DNA from: Pseudo-nitzschia pungens
Lineage: Eukaryota; Bacillariophyta; Bacillariophyceae; Bacillariales; Bacillariaceae
Assembly (NCBI GenBank): GCA_037355855.1
Contig: CM074758.1
Coordinates: 2,825,001-2,889,000, forward strand
Length of the DNA stretch: 64,000 bases
Reading direction: 5' to 3'
A program made the position numbers and the translations under genes. Every line of letters starts with the position of its first letter. Positions within the stretch are counted from its first letter, which is position 1. Below are positions 23,018 through 32,646 of this stretch, piece after piece. The notes under the pieces are model-generated. The model saw only the letters and a list, made by a program, of their open reading frames with translations, searched no databases and was not told where the DNA came from.

Positions 23018-24799
23018 CTAGCTAGAGAGCTGGGTAGCTGCGCATCGTTTCGGTAGAAATTCCATCTCCGCCTCGAGCTTTTGTTTGACTCTTCTCCCCC
23101 GCAGAACCTTTGTCTTTTTTGCTCCCGCACCGTCCCCCGCCGCCGAGCCCTTCGATCGTGGATCGTCGGCGTTGATTTCTTGCGTCCCGTTCTCGTTGGC
23201 TCCTGCTGCTGCTGCTGCTGCTGCAGCAGCGGAAGCGTGTCGGACCTCGGCTTTTCTCCAAAAGCCCCAGCACTTGCCGTCGCAGGCCTCCCCCAGCGGT
23301 TCCTGGCAGGACCGGCACCGCCGGGGTGCGTTTCGGTCGACCGCGAGGGTGCCCTCTCGGAGCCCGCGCATCCTGGTCTCGACCTTGTCGATTTGTCGGG
23401 TCAGCGTCCGCCGGACGTTTTTGGCCAGCGAGTCGTCGTTGTCTCGCAGGGCCCGCAAGGAATCGCGCTGGTCGGCGAGCTCGTTCCGATCAAAGATTTC
23501 CAGAAACGAAAAGTAGCAGTGTTTCCAGTCGGAGTGTCGCTTGCAGTGGTATTCTCTCAGCGCCGTCGGGTGGCATCGGCATCGGTCGCAGACCAATACC
23601 AAATCGCGGCAGACCGTGCAGACCCTGGACCCGCAGAGTTCGTCGAAGGGGTCGTTGCAGGCTACGCAGCGGCCCACGATTTCGTAGGAATCGCCGTGGT
23701 TGTCGTCCACCACCCGGTCGGCTGCTCCGCATTCCTTGCCGGCTGCATCTTCGGAGTTTCCGTTGGTGGTGGTGGTGGTGGTGGTGGTGGTGGTGGTGAC
23801 GCAGTCTTTCTCCGAGGCAAAGTTTGGCTTCATTGCCACCCGTTTGTCAAACGTGAAATTCAGGCCCTTGAAGTGACCGGTGTTGCCGTATTTTTCCAGG
23901 TAGCGATGGATTCCTCCCGACAATTGGTTCACGTCCTCGACACCCCTCCGCTTCAGCAGCACGGATGCCTTTTCGCAGCGGATCCCACCGGTGCAGTACA
24001 TCATGACCTTTTTGTGGCGGAGGAGTTCGGCGTTTTTTTCGCAGAATTTGTCAAAGGACGAAAAGGTGGTCGTTTCGGGATCGATCGCCTTGGCGTTTGT
24101 TTTCGGATCCACAAAGTATCCTATGTCGTGCTCGAACGTGTTCCGGACGTCGATGAGGGCGATCTCTTTCGCTTCTTCGGACCGTCGCTCTTTGGATTGT
24201 TCCAGTATCTCGTGGAATTCTTCGGGCGTCAGGTGCTTTCCCGTTTCGAGAGGAACGTCGTGGACGTGCACGAGTCCGGACGTGCTCACGATTTCCTTCA
24301 CGATGCTGATTTTCAGATCCGGGAACAACGGCTCCGTGGAGGAATCATACGACAGTTTGTAATCGACGTTTCGAAAGATCCGGAGGTCGTCCTTCGTATT
24401 CGTGTTCGTATTCGCGTGGTCGGTGCTGCTCGTCCCGTCAGAAGAGAGATCGCTGTAGTCTTTCAATCGTTCGACGTATTCCTCGACGTCGGAGCGATTC
24501 CCGGACACCGTTCCATTGATTCCTTCGGGAGCAATCAAGATTCGACCCACCAGGGGCAACCGATTCACGAAACTTGCGGGATTCGATTCCGAGACAGAAG
24601 AAGATATCGTCGTCGCCGTCGTCGTCGTCGTCGTCAGGTTCGTTTCGTGCCACTGGTAGAGCTTTCGAACGTTCTCCCTGGGATCGTTCCACCACTGTTC
24701 GATTGCCACTGCGTCGTCCGACGGTGTCGGCGACGGGGACGGGGACGGTGAGGCAGAGAAATATTTGTAAAAGAGCACGATCGCCTGTTGTTGCTCCAT
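23018..24799 (-). CDS. TrhO/TSTD2-type rhodanese-domain tRNA uridine hydroxylase
   Basis: The bacterial TrhO (YceA/UPF0176) family makes 5-hydroxyuridine at tRNA position 34; animal relatives are TSTD2. The ATG at 24799 gives 593 residues. The N-terminal acylphosphatase-like domain begins VLFYKYFSA and contains RILIAPEGINGTVSGN. The middle linker has PLETGKHLTPEEFHEILEQ. The rhodanese domain has ALIDVRNTFEHDIG and the active-site loop YCTGGIRCEKAS with the catalytic Cys, followed by QLSGGIHRYLEKYG. A Cys-rich segment follows (CVACNDPFDELCGSRVCTVC, then a CDRCRC motif), probably zinc-binding. About 150 further residues hold two more CxxC pairs (CRSCQEPLGEACDGKC). Bacterial members are about 350 residues, so the extension is large. 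A GGT repeat at 23765-23797 encodes poly-Thr. The gene converges with the PDZ-domain gene and diverges from the FMO. Confidence 0.88.
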   Translation of the reverse strand: MEQQQAIVLFYKYFSASPSPSPSPTPSDDAVAIEQWWNDPRENVRKLYQWHETNLTTTTTTATTISSSVSESNPASFVNRLPLVGRILIAPEGINGTVSGNRSDVEEYVERLKDYSDLSSDGTSSTDHANTNTNTKDDLRIFRNVDYKLSYDSSTEPLFPDLKISIVKEIVSTSGLVHVHDVPLETGKHLTPEEFHEILEQSKERRSEEAKEIALIDVRNTFEHDIGYFVDPKTNAKAIDPETTTFSSFDKFCEKNAELLRHKKVMMYCTGGIRCEKASVLLKRRGVEDVNQLSGGIHRYLEKYGNTGHFKGLNFTFDKRVAMKPNFASEKDCVTTTTTTTTTTTNGNSEDAAGKECGAADRVVDDNHGDSYEIVGRCVACNDPFDELCGSRVCTVCRDLVLVCDRCRCHPTALREYHCKRHSDWKHCYFSFLEIFDRNELADQRDSLRALRDNDDSLAKNVRRTLTRQIDKVETRMRGLREGTLAVDRNAPRRCRSCQEPLGEACDGKCWGFWRKAEVRHASAAAAAAAAAGANENGTQEINADDPRSKGSAAGDGAGAKKTKVLRGRRVKQKLEAEMEFLPKRCAATQLSS

Positions 24800-25268
24800 T
24801 GTGATGCCCAAAATGGAATTTGGTCGTTTCGCTTCCGGACGGAGCCCTGGGTTGCAAATAACTTACTAGGAGTGATTTTAACTCACTCTTAACCTTACTC
24901 GTAAGGTTACGTAAACCTTACTTCATTCGTAAAAATGCATTTTGAGAAACGTTATGGTGAACAACGCACAGACACTCGAGGGTAACTTACGTCGTATTCT
25001 ACTTCGTAATCACTAAGGTAGTAAAGCCTAGTCTAAGACTATGGCAGGAATTCCATAGATACGAGTACCGGTACGTTAATCCCCCATGGATATGTAATTC
25101 CGTAGATAGTTAACCCTAATCTTACCTATTTTCGGGCATGACTAACGAAAGATATTATTGTTTGATTGAAAGAGTGAGATCACAAGTTTGTCGGCTGCAT
25201 CCGAATATTATTGTTAACATTATTATTATTATATCGTTCTGAAGAAGGAATTGAAAACGATAGCAACA
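24800..25268. other. Divergent intergenic region, TrhO-like / FMO
   Basis: No gene seen. Dense with the GTAAGGTTA/CTTACTCGTA words (24880-24935, 24985-25020, 25095-25120) and with an ATT-rich run just before the FMO start. Confidence 0.55.
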
Positions 25269-26852
25269 ATGAGCAAGGAAAAGTCCGTGGGTGTGATCGG
25301 ATTGGGACCAGCGGGCCTAGCGGTGGTCAAGGAACTAAAGAACAACGATTGCTTCGGTGTCGTCCGGGGCTTTGATCGGTGCTCCCGCGTGGGGGGACGA
25401 TGGGCGCTGGATCGGGAGGCGTACAAGGCCGGTGTATGGGAGGAGTTGTGCGCCAATATCTCTCGAAGCCACATGGAGTACTCCGACTTTCCCTGGACCG
25501 CCGAAGACGAATACAACGGCCACGAACTGGCCTATGCCGGGATCTTTCCGCACTGCACCGAAGTACAGGCCTACATGGAAGCCTATGCCCGGAAGTTCGA
25601 TTTGTATCCAAACCTCCGGTTGGAAACCGAAGTGAAATCCATCGAACGCGTCGGGGAGAGCTGGAAAATCACCACCGCGAGCCGCAACGGTGGTGCGTTG
25701 ACCGACCACGAGTTTGATGCGATCGTGGTTTGCAACGGTGCGCAAGCGAAACCGTATCATCCATTGGAATCGAGGTTCCGGAATTTCGATGGGGAAGTGA
25801 TACATTCCGAGGCCTATTGGTCCGAGAAAGATTACAAAGACAAACGGGTTCTGGTGATTGGTAGCAGTGTGTCGGGCAGCGAAATCGCATCCATTTTGGC
25901 GAGGGATTCCACCAGAGGAGGGTGCCAAAAGGCGGTGCACTCGGTGCGGAAAATGCCCTACCAGTCTCAGAAACTGGTTCCGGGCAGCAACATTGTATTT
26001 GAAGACCTTCTCTTAGTGCGTTCCGTCGCGTGGTTGTCACGGGTAATGCCCGAGTCGATGCTTGTGGAAGGATTGAAAAGCGCTGTGTTGGAATCCTTTC
26101 CGGAACAATGTGATGCGAACATGCCCAATTGCTCCGTTGGGGTGTCACCAGACATCAGAAAAAGTGGTCTTTCCTTGACGACCTGTTACGTCGATGAAGT
26201 GAAACAGGGCAATCTAACAGTGAAAGGGGAAGTGACCAAGGTGGACGGGAAAAAAGTGACGTTCTCGGACGATACCACGGAAGAATTCGACGCGGTGATT
26301 TGTGCTACGGGCTACGATTTGGATCTTTCCTTCTTGCCGGAATCCATTCGAGAAAAGGTTGGGATTACAGACCCGGACACCGGAAAAACGATCATGGCTC
26401 TCTACAAAAACACACTCGTTCCGAATGCAGAACTAGTGGACAACCTTGCATTCTGTGGCACGTACGACGCCGTGGGTCCGTACTTCCCACTAACGGAAAT
26501 CCAAGCCCGTTACATCGCCGCCATTTGGTCCCAGCAAATTCCCTGTCCTCGTCTTTCGGCACTCCGATCCAATGCGGAGGCCGCAAAGAAGAAACGATTG
26601 GACAAGACGAACGCCCTGAACCAATACGAAATAGGAACGGTTGTCAACGAAGAAATCGGAGACGAACTGGGCATTACTCCCGGCTACATGACGGCGTTCT
26701 GGAACCCGAAGAAATATCTCGGCAAAGCGGTCTTTCCTTCGTTTTACCGCAGCAACCCAAAGATTCCGGACACCGACGAAACCGTGGCAGCGAAAAGCCT
26801 GGAACGTTTCGAGCAGCTTGTAGCCAGCTGTCCCAGGGTTGCCAACGCATGA
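25269..26852 (+). CDS. Flavin-containing monooxygenase (FMO)
   Basis: FMOs use FAD, NADPH and oxygen to oxygenate nitrogen or sulfur atoms of small molecules. Single exon, 527 residues, ATG at 25269 (MSKEKSVGVIGLGPAG). The FAD-binding Rossmann motif GLGPAG is at residue about 13. It is followed by the second conserved stretch ending RVGGRW. The FMO-identifying motif FxGxxxHxxxY is present as FDGEVIHSEAY, directly before the NADPH-binding GSSVSG (VLVIGSSVSGSEIA). The conserved ATG motif appears as CATGYDLDLSFLPE. Length and motif order fit the family. The physiological substrate cannot be told. Cytosolic by default; no signal peptide is seen. Confidence 0.92.
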   Translation: MSKEKSVGVIGLGPAGLAVVKELKNNDCFGVVRGFDRCSRVGGRWALDREAYKAGVWEELCANISRSHMEYSDFPWTAEDEYNGHELAYAGIFPHCTEVQAYMEAYARKFDLYPNLRLETEVKSIERVGESWKITTASRNGGALTDHEFDAIVVCNGAQAKPYHPLESRFRNFDGEVIHSEAYWSEKDYKDKRVLVIGSSVSGSEIASILARDSTRGGCQKAVHSVRKMPYQSQKLVPGSNIVFEDLLLVRSVAWLSRVMPESMLVEGLKSAVLESFPEQCDANMPNCSVGVSPDIRKSGLSLTTCYVDEVKQGNLTVKGEVTKVDGKKVTFSDDTTEEFDAVICATGYDLDLSFLPESIREKVGITDPDTGKTIMALYKNTLVPNAELVDNLAFCGTYDAVGPYFPLTEIQARYIAAIWSQQIPCPRLSALRSNAEAAKKKRLDKTNALNQYEIGTVVNEEIGDELGITPGYMTAFWNPKKYLGKAVFPSFYRSNPKIPDTDETVAAKSLERFEQLVASCPRVANA

Positions 26853-27234
26853 TTGATTGCGCACCCGTGCTTGCGTCCGAAGGAGCTTCCATCGAATCCG
26901 ACGACGCGACGAGAAAGGAATGGTGTGTTTTTGTACCGGTAGAGATGCGTGACTGCGATGGATGGAAGACGTGCCGGTGCCTTTCAGAGAGGTGCTCTCC
27001 GTCATCATGCATCTGCATTGTAGTGTAGAACGTCACTGCAAACAACACACTTTTGATATTATAATATACTATTGTTTATTTATTATTACGTATATAGTAT
27101 TATACATCATATTATGTGAACTATATGTGAACTAATGATACAAACAAATCCGTAAAGCATTGTATGGGTAATGGATTGCTACGATTTCGAGACGTGTTAA
27201 CCTGTGGTAACTTAAGTTGCAGCGAAAGATAGCT
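26853..27234. other. Convergent 3' region, FMO / Crooked neck
   Basis: No gene seen. AT-rich in the middle (27050-27120), with overlapping AT-rich polyadenylation-like words. Confidence 0.5.
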
Positions 27235-27271
27235 TTATTCCTCCATGTCGTCATCGTCATCGTCATCGTCG

Positions 27272-27304
<33 letters not shown>

Positions 27305-29478
27305 CTGTCATCCTCGTGTTGGCGCTTCCATTTGGCTGCCATCTCCAGGATTTTGAGATTCGATGCCCCCTGGTCGTCGTCGTCCGGAAACTGATAGTCA
27401 AAGTATTCTTCCCATCCGAGATCGTTTCCGTCGTCGTCCTTGCGCATGCGTTTTCTCTTGACGCGCCGGGGCAGGCGCTTCTCGACCGCCGACAGATTGT
27501 CCGGATCGCCCTTTTGCTGCTCGAGGGCTCGCCAGGAATCCAGGAGGAGCACCCGCTCCTCCCCGAGTCCTTCTTCCCTGAGTTCGTTGTAGGCCTTTTC
27601 CAGAATGCTCCGGGCCCTTGGCATTCCCTCGCCGATTTCCCCGGCCTCGAATTGGGCGTACGATATCCAGACCTTGACGTGGCTCGTTTTTTCCAGGAGG
27701 CGTTCGTAGAGCGATCGGGCGTTGCTCGCTTCTCCCTCCTCGATCTCGAAATCGATAAAGGATTTCCACAGGACCTCCGGCATGTCCAGGCTGGGCTGCG
27801 CAATGGCCAGCGCCAGAATGGCGCGACACCGCTCCGACTCTCCCAGGGATTTTTCCAGCTCGGCGTACCTGCTCCAGGCCTCGCAATTCTGCGGCATGGC
27901 CTTGAGGTAGTTGTTGTAGAGGGCCCGGCACCGGTCGATTTCTCCCAGCGACATTTCGATCGCGATGTACTCCTTGAAGATGCGCTCCTTTCCCCGGCAC
28001 ATTCCAATGGCCCGCCCCAGCAGCTTGCGCGCGGCGGTCAGGTTTTTTCGGCGGATCTGCAGCTTGGCGGCGTAGATCCAGACCTTGGCGAACGAGAATT
28101 GTTTGTGGGGTATGACGCGATCGAGGCAGGTCTGATAGATTTCCGACGCCCGTTCGAGGTCCTTGTTCGTCAATTCTTCGTACGTCGCGTAGTAGATCCA
28201 CAGGTAGATGTATCTCTTCCAGTGTTCCTTCTCGCCCGTGTTTCCCGGGGGGACCTGTGCCACCGCCCGCTCGTAGACCTCCCGGACCGCCGCCGGATTC
28301 CCCGCATCATTTGCATTTAAATCTGCATTTAAATCTGCATCTGCATCTGCATCTGCATTCCCATCGAGAAGGGCATGGTCCTCTTCCAGCTTTGCAAACT
28401 CGAACCATGCGTCGTAGTCGTAGGGATCGTTTTCGACGCGCTCGTTGTATTCCCTCCGTTGCTTGGTCAGCAAGACCCGCTCAATCCCCTGCCGGTCCCC
28501 GTGTTTCTTTTCGAACGTCAGGTAGGACTTGTACAAATCCTTTCGCTGATCCAGTTCCCAATCGGGTACGTCGTCGTCGTGTTCCATCGTGCGCGAGGCC
28601 TGCTCCGCCCTGATGGTTTCCAGTTCTTCCAGCCGCAGCAAGACAATCGCGTGCTTGTAGATCAACCGGGCCCGATCGTACTCCCCCTGTCGTTCCTCGA
28701 ACAACGCAAACCTGGCAAATACCCGTGCCTGTTTGGATTCCTCCGGTTCCAGTTCCGACAGGGAAGCCTCCCATATCGTCCTCGCCAGATCGACGTTCTT
28801 CGCCTCGTGCTCGGCCCACTTGGCAAACTTCATGAAGGATTTCGCGGACGGATAGGCATTGACGTAGCGCCTCATGACGGCCTCGGCGCGATCGTGTCCT
28901 CCGCTGCTGCCGACGCCGCCGCACCTCGTTTCGAACCTCGCGTAGGCCATCCACGCATTGTCGTCCGGCATCCATTTCATCCACCGCTCGAAGACCGCCC
29001 GGCACTTGGGAATGTCCCGGACCAGTTCTTCCATGTACACGTATTTGTACCACAAAAAATCCGTCCGGGGCAGCAATTGCACGGCCCGATCCAGAATGTT
29101 CCTGGCGTGGTTCAGGAATTCGTTCCGCATCTCGAACTGGGCGTAGCGGAGCCACAATTCCGCCGATCGCGGCTCCACCTCGAGGGCCCGCTCGAAGATG
29201 GACCGGGCCCGTTCGAATTCCTTGTGGTCCTCCTCGAGCTTGGCGTACTTGACCCAGTTCCCGATGTGTTCGCGTCGGTACCGGATGTTGTCCTCGTAGT
29301 GCTTGCGCCGATCCCGGAGATAGGACTGGTATTCCTCGGCGTCGTGGATCTGTACCACCGGATCGACCTTCAGGACTTCCTGTCGGTCCGCGGATTCCCG
29401 GAGCAGTTGTTCCGCGCTGATCTGGATCGGCGCCGGGGCCCGATTCTTCACCTGGCTCACGTTGCGATTCGACGACAT
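27235..29478 (-). CDS. CRNKL1: Pre-mRNA splicing factor Crooked neck / Clf1 / Syf3
   Basis: Crooked neck (yeast Clf1/Syf3) is a scaffold of the Prp19-associated spliceosome complex. Single exon, 747 residues, ATG at 29478. The start MSSNRNVSQVKNRAPAPIQI and then QISAEQLLRESADRQE is the hallmark N-terminus. More than a dozen HAT (half-a-TPR) repeats follow, for example NWVKYAKLEEDHKEFERARS, LWLRYAQFEMRNEFLNHARN and WMAYARFETRCG. The length is close to fly Crn. A low-complexity loop of alternating Asp-Ala and Asn-Ala (28312-28360, TGCATC/TTTAAA repeats) sits between HAT repeats. The C-terminus ends in a run of more than ten aspartates. The leader just upstream is a CAA-rich repeat. Nuclear. Confidence 0.95.
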
Positions 29479-29522
29479 CTTCTTCTCGGTGTTGGTGTTG
29501 TTGGTGTTGGTGTTGGTGTTGT

Positions 29523-29553
<31 letters not shown>

Positions 29554-29565
29554 TTGGTGCTTCGG
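29479..29565 (-). repeat. CAACAG/CAACACC repeat in the Crooked neck leader
   Basis: On the minus strand, CAACAG units at about 29521-29555 are followed by CAACA and CCAACA units running to within about 10 bp of the Crooked neck ATG. It is probably in the 5' UTR, since no in-frame ATG upstream is needed for the conserved protein. Confidence 0.75.
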
Positions 29566-32441
29566 TGCTTTGGTGCAATATAGTGCGAAACGATGCGGTA
29601 ACTTAAACTTACGGGGCGAACGAATTGGACTGGCGGCTTCTGCTTGCTTCGTTGGTTGGTTGCGCCGTTCGCGGTCCGGGGTCGGAGAGGAATGGGAGAG
29701 AGAAGGGAAGGGAAGGGGAGGGGAGGGAAGGAATCGAAGCCCGTTTGCTCGGCGGGGTACTGTTGCGGGTACGAGTGCAGGGACCTTCGAAGACAGAGAA
29801 GACTGTTGGCGAGGGCAAGTAAGGTTAAGGCAACCAACCTACAACTCGTGTTTTCGGTTTCGCTTCCTGGAACGAGTCTTACCCGTACGATTCATTAAAA
29901 CTTACTTACTCATAAGTTACGAATAACTTGCGAGCAATAATTTTTTTTTTTCCTTCGATGTTTGGTTTGCCCCGCGAAGTCCTTCTCGTAACCTTAGGCG
30001 GTAATCTTAACCTTACCAGCACGCGTAACTTACTCGTGCGATTACAAGCCTTACTCGTAGTGAACACCGTACGGTACAACACACATCATACTATTATTTT
30101 TTGTATGGCATCTGGTATTCGTACATTTTGATTGTGCTACGCACGGGGAACGTACGGTTTCAGTAAGACTTTGACGGTACCCTACTGTACCGTACGTAAA
30201 CCTTACCGTACATAAAAAAGTATTTTTTGACAACAGGGATACAAGTAAGTCCAATCTGTAATGTACCGGTACTGTAATCTTACGTACGAGTAAGCCTTAC
30301 CGTAGGTTACATTCTGTACGGTATGGACTTGGTTGCTAAAAAATAATGTTTCGTAGTGTAAGGTTTACCGTACACACAGACAGACAACATAACCTGGATT
30401 TCTCCTCTTGCTCTTTCTTGCGATACGAGACAACGCAATGGAAAGAAGATATTGCCTAGATCAATAGAAGTAATACTAAGGTTACTACAAAATTCCTAAC
30501 AGCTGTCCGTTGGTTCTACTCGCCTATGTACTAATTTCTACGTGGACTTGAGGAAAGCTGTTAGGAACTTTGCAGTAGTCATTGGGAGTGGCTGTCAGAA
30601 GAATGTGCGAGTACAACTACAACAACTAGTACAACAAGAATTCCACAGGATAGTATGTCAAGTGGAAAGAAATGAATCATGTAGGCTGTTCAGTGCATGA
30701 TCACCAATCTGCTGCTGGGTAAGAAGGAAGAATGAAATTGAATTATTTTTGTCCCTTGACAATTGGTTCCTCTTGGGAGGTTGACCTAGGGCATTGCACC
30801 GTACCAAAAGGGTTTGGTATCGCATCTATCCTTTACAGTATGGTTTCATCTATGCTGTGAATACTGTACTACTGGGGGTGACTCTGCACATAGTACAACA
30901 AATCTTCTATCGAAAAGTATTTTTTCTCTTGTGTGAACTCTCTAGTAGTACTATCTGTCATTCAAATTGCCCGGACCTAGTCCCAGTGTGGGTCCTGTCC
31001 AGCTTTGACTGATTTATGATTCCTATAATACAACAAGATTCACAAATGTAACAGTCTTAAAACAATTTCAGTGCAATTGGTACATACCCTTGGATGTCAT
31101 TATCATCATCATTATCATCACCATCATTCTCCTAACCTGAATTGGTCAAATAGTTTGTTTTATTGCTTCTTCTAATGAGAGTTGTAATTGCTACCTTCTC
31201 TCTGTGTTGAAATGATTGAGCAACAGGGATGGAGGTATTCCTCCCAGGAATGGTTAGAAGGAACAATGGAGACAAGGGACAATACTATGCAATTATTGAA
31301 CGATGAATTTGCCCATGCAACCTCAGCCTACCCTATTTTCTCATTGTTTCAAATGCCCCATAAGTGTTTCCATTTTTGTATTGCTGGAATGCTAATTTTT
31401 TGACATGTCTTTCACTTGAAGCTTCAGCTTATCTTCTTGAAGCTTACTCATGATAAACCTGTATTTTTCAGGGTACCAAATTGACCTTTTCGACTTGTAT
31501 TATCTTCTGGTTTGGGCTTCCCAAAAGCCAGCAATTATTGTGAATGGAAAACTCTTAACAGTACTACTACAACGTAGTAGTATGATAGGACTATGACATC
31601 CACACTGCACAAGAAATGAGCAACTGTGATGGGTTGGTTCTTTTGCTCAAATGGGGAATGGCCATTGCATTGTAAGTCCTTCTCAATCATGGCTCAGTGA
31701 AGTTGCGAGAGGCTCAGATGTGGTGCAGGGTGAATGGGCCAGTATGTGCCAAAAGTCACCTATAAAGGGAATTCTAGGAACTATTGCATTCCCTTTAGAA
31801 TTCACAAAATCCTTTGATATTCACAAAACCCTGTGATCACTACATCACCAAAATTTTGTTGCTGTGTTCCTTCATTGCTTCCACACAATAGGAATGAACT
31901 ATTGCTTGGTGGTAACAAGGCCTAACTACCTCTTTTGTGGTACAACAGAAACTTCTTGGTGAATATTAAGTTTCCAGCTGACTAGCATACTGAAAACCAG
32001 AGTTTATCATCATTTTTTCATTATCTCCTGTTGATTTTGGAAGAAAAGGGTCGTGCAACAAGCAACAGCTAATAAGCACTAATTTATCTAGCTCAACCAG
32101 TGTTGTTAGATCTCACTCCATCTTTTTCATTCCACACACTAAGATTTTTCTTTCATCGAATATCCTTTGTAATCAATATTTCTGTTAGAGTTGACCAACA
32201 TTTGCAGTTGAAAAGTTTATTGTTGCGCACCCCTTTTTGTTTTGAGCCCTGAGTAAAATTTGACCTGCTATCAAGTAAACTTCTTACCAATAGGATCATT
32301 GATGACCATATGAATTTTTAGTTTATTCAGAGTCCTTGCTAGCAAAAAAGTAAAGTACACCTAAAATTGACTGGAATCTGCTATGCCCAATTCCTGGGCC
32401 CCATCTTTCCTACTAGCTATTGGACATGAGGTCCTAGATAG
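29566..32441. other. Long intergenic region
   Basis: No gene can be supported over about 2.9 kb. The first part (29820-30380) is one of the densest clusters of GTAAGG/CTTACTCGTA/TACCGTAC words. An imperfect inverted repeat lies at 30480-30580 and a short ATC/ATT microsatellite near 31100-31130. The rest is AT-rich sequence with only short, domain-free frames. Confidence 0.6.
30480..30580. repeat. Imperfect inverted repeat (hairpin)
   Basis: Arms at about 30480-30504 and 30556-30580 pair over 25 bp with four mismatches; the core TTCCTAACAGCT pairs with AGCTGTTAGGAA. The loop is about 51 bp. It could be a small fold-back element or a structured RNA; no terminal target duplication is evident. 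Confidence 0.6.
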
Positions 32442-32618
32442 TGCCATACCCCGGGTCTACTAGTGGTTAGAATAGTAGTGATATGCAAATTGTGAGCTCT
32501 ATCAGTTAGTCTATTTGCTATCGGATCCAGCAGTCTCCCAATCGGCGATTCCGGAGACTCGCTAATCGTATTCTTACTCCAGTCCCGAGTGGATTCGTGA
32601 CTGTTCCGGTGCACGGCA
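32442..32618 (-). repeat. 3' LTR of the Ty3/gypsy element
   Basis: 177 bp, identical by eye to 38054-38230. A purine-rich tract (GGGGGAG on the minus strand, near 32621-32627) lies just inside it, as expected for the polypurine tract. Confidence 0.92.
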
Positions 32619-32646
32619 TGCTCCCCCATGGTACTGTTACGATTGG

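Noticed and set aside
23081..24751. 556-codon plus-strand frame
   Set aside because: Complete antisense of the TrhO-like gene, which has all family motifs.
28375..29583. 402-codon plus-strand frame
   Set aside because: Antisense of Crooked neck; leucine/valine-rich shadow of HAT repeats.
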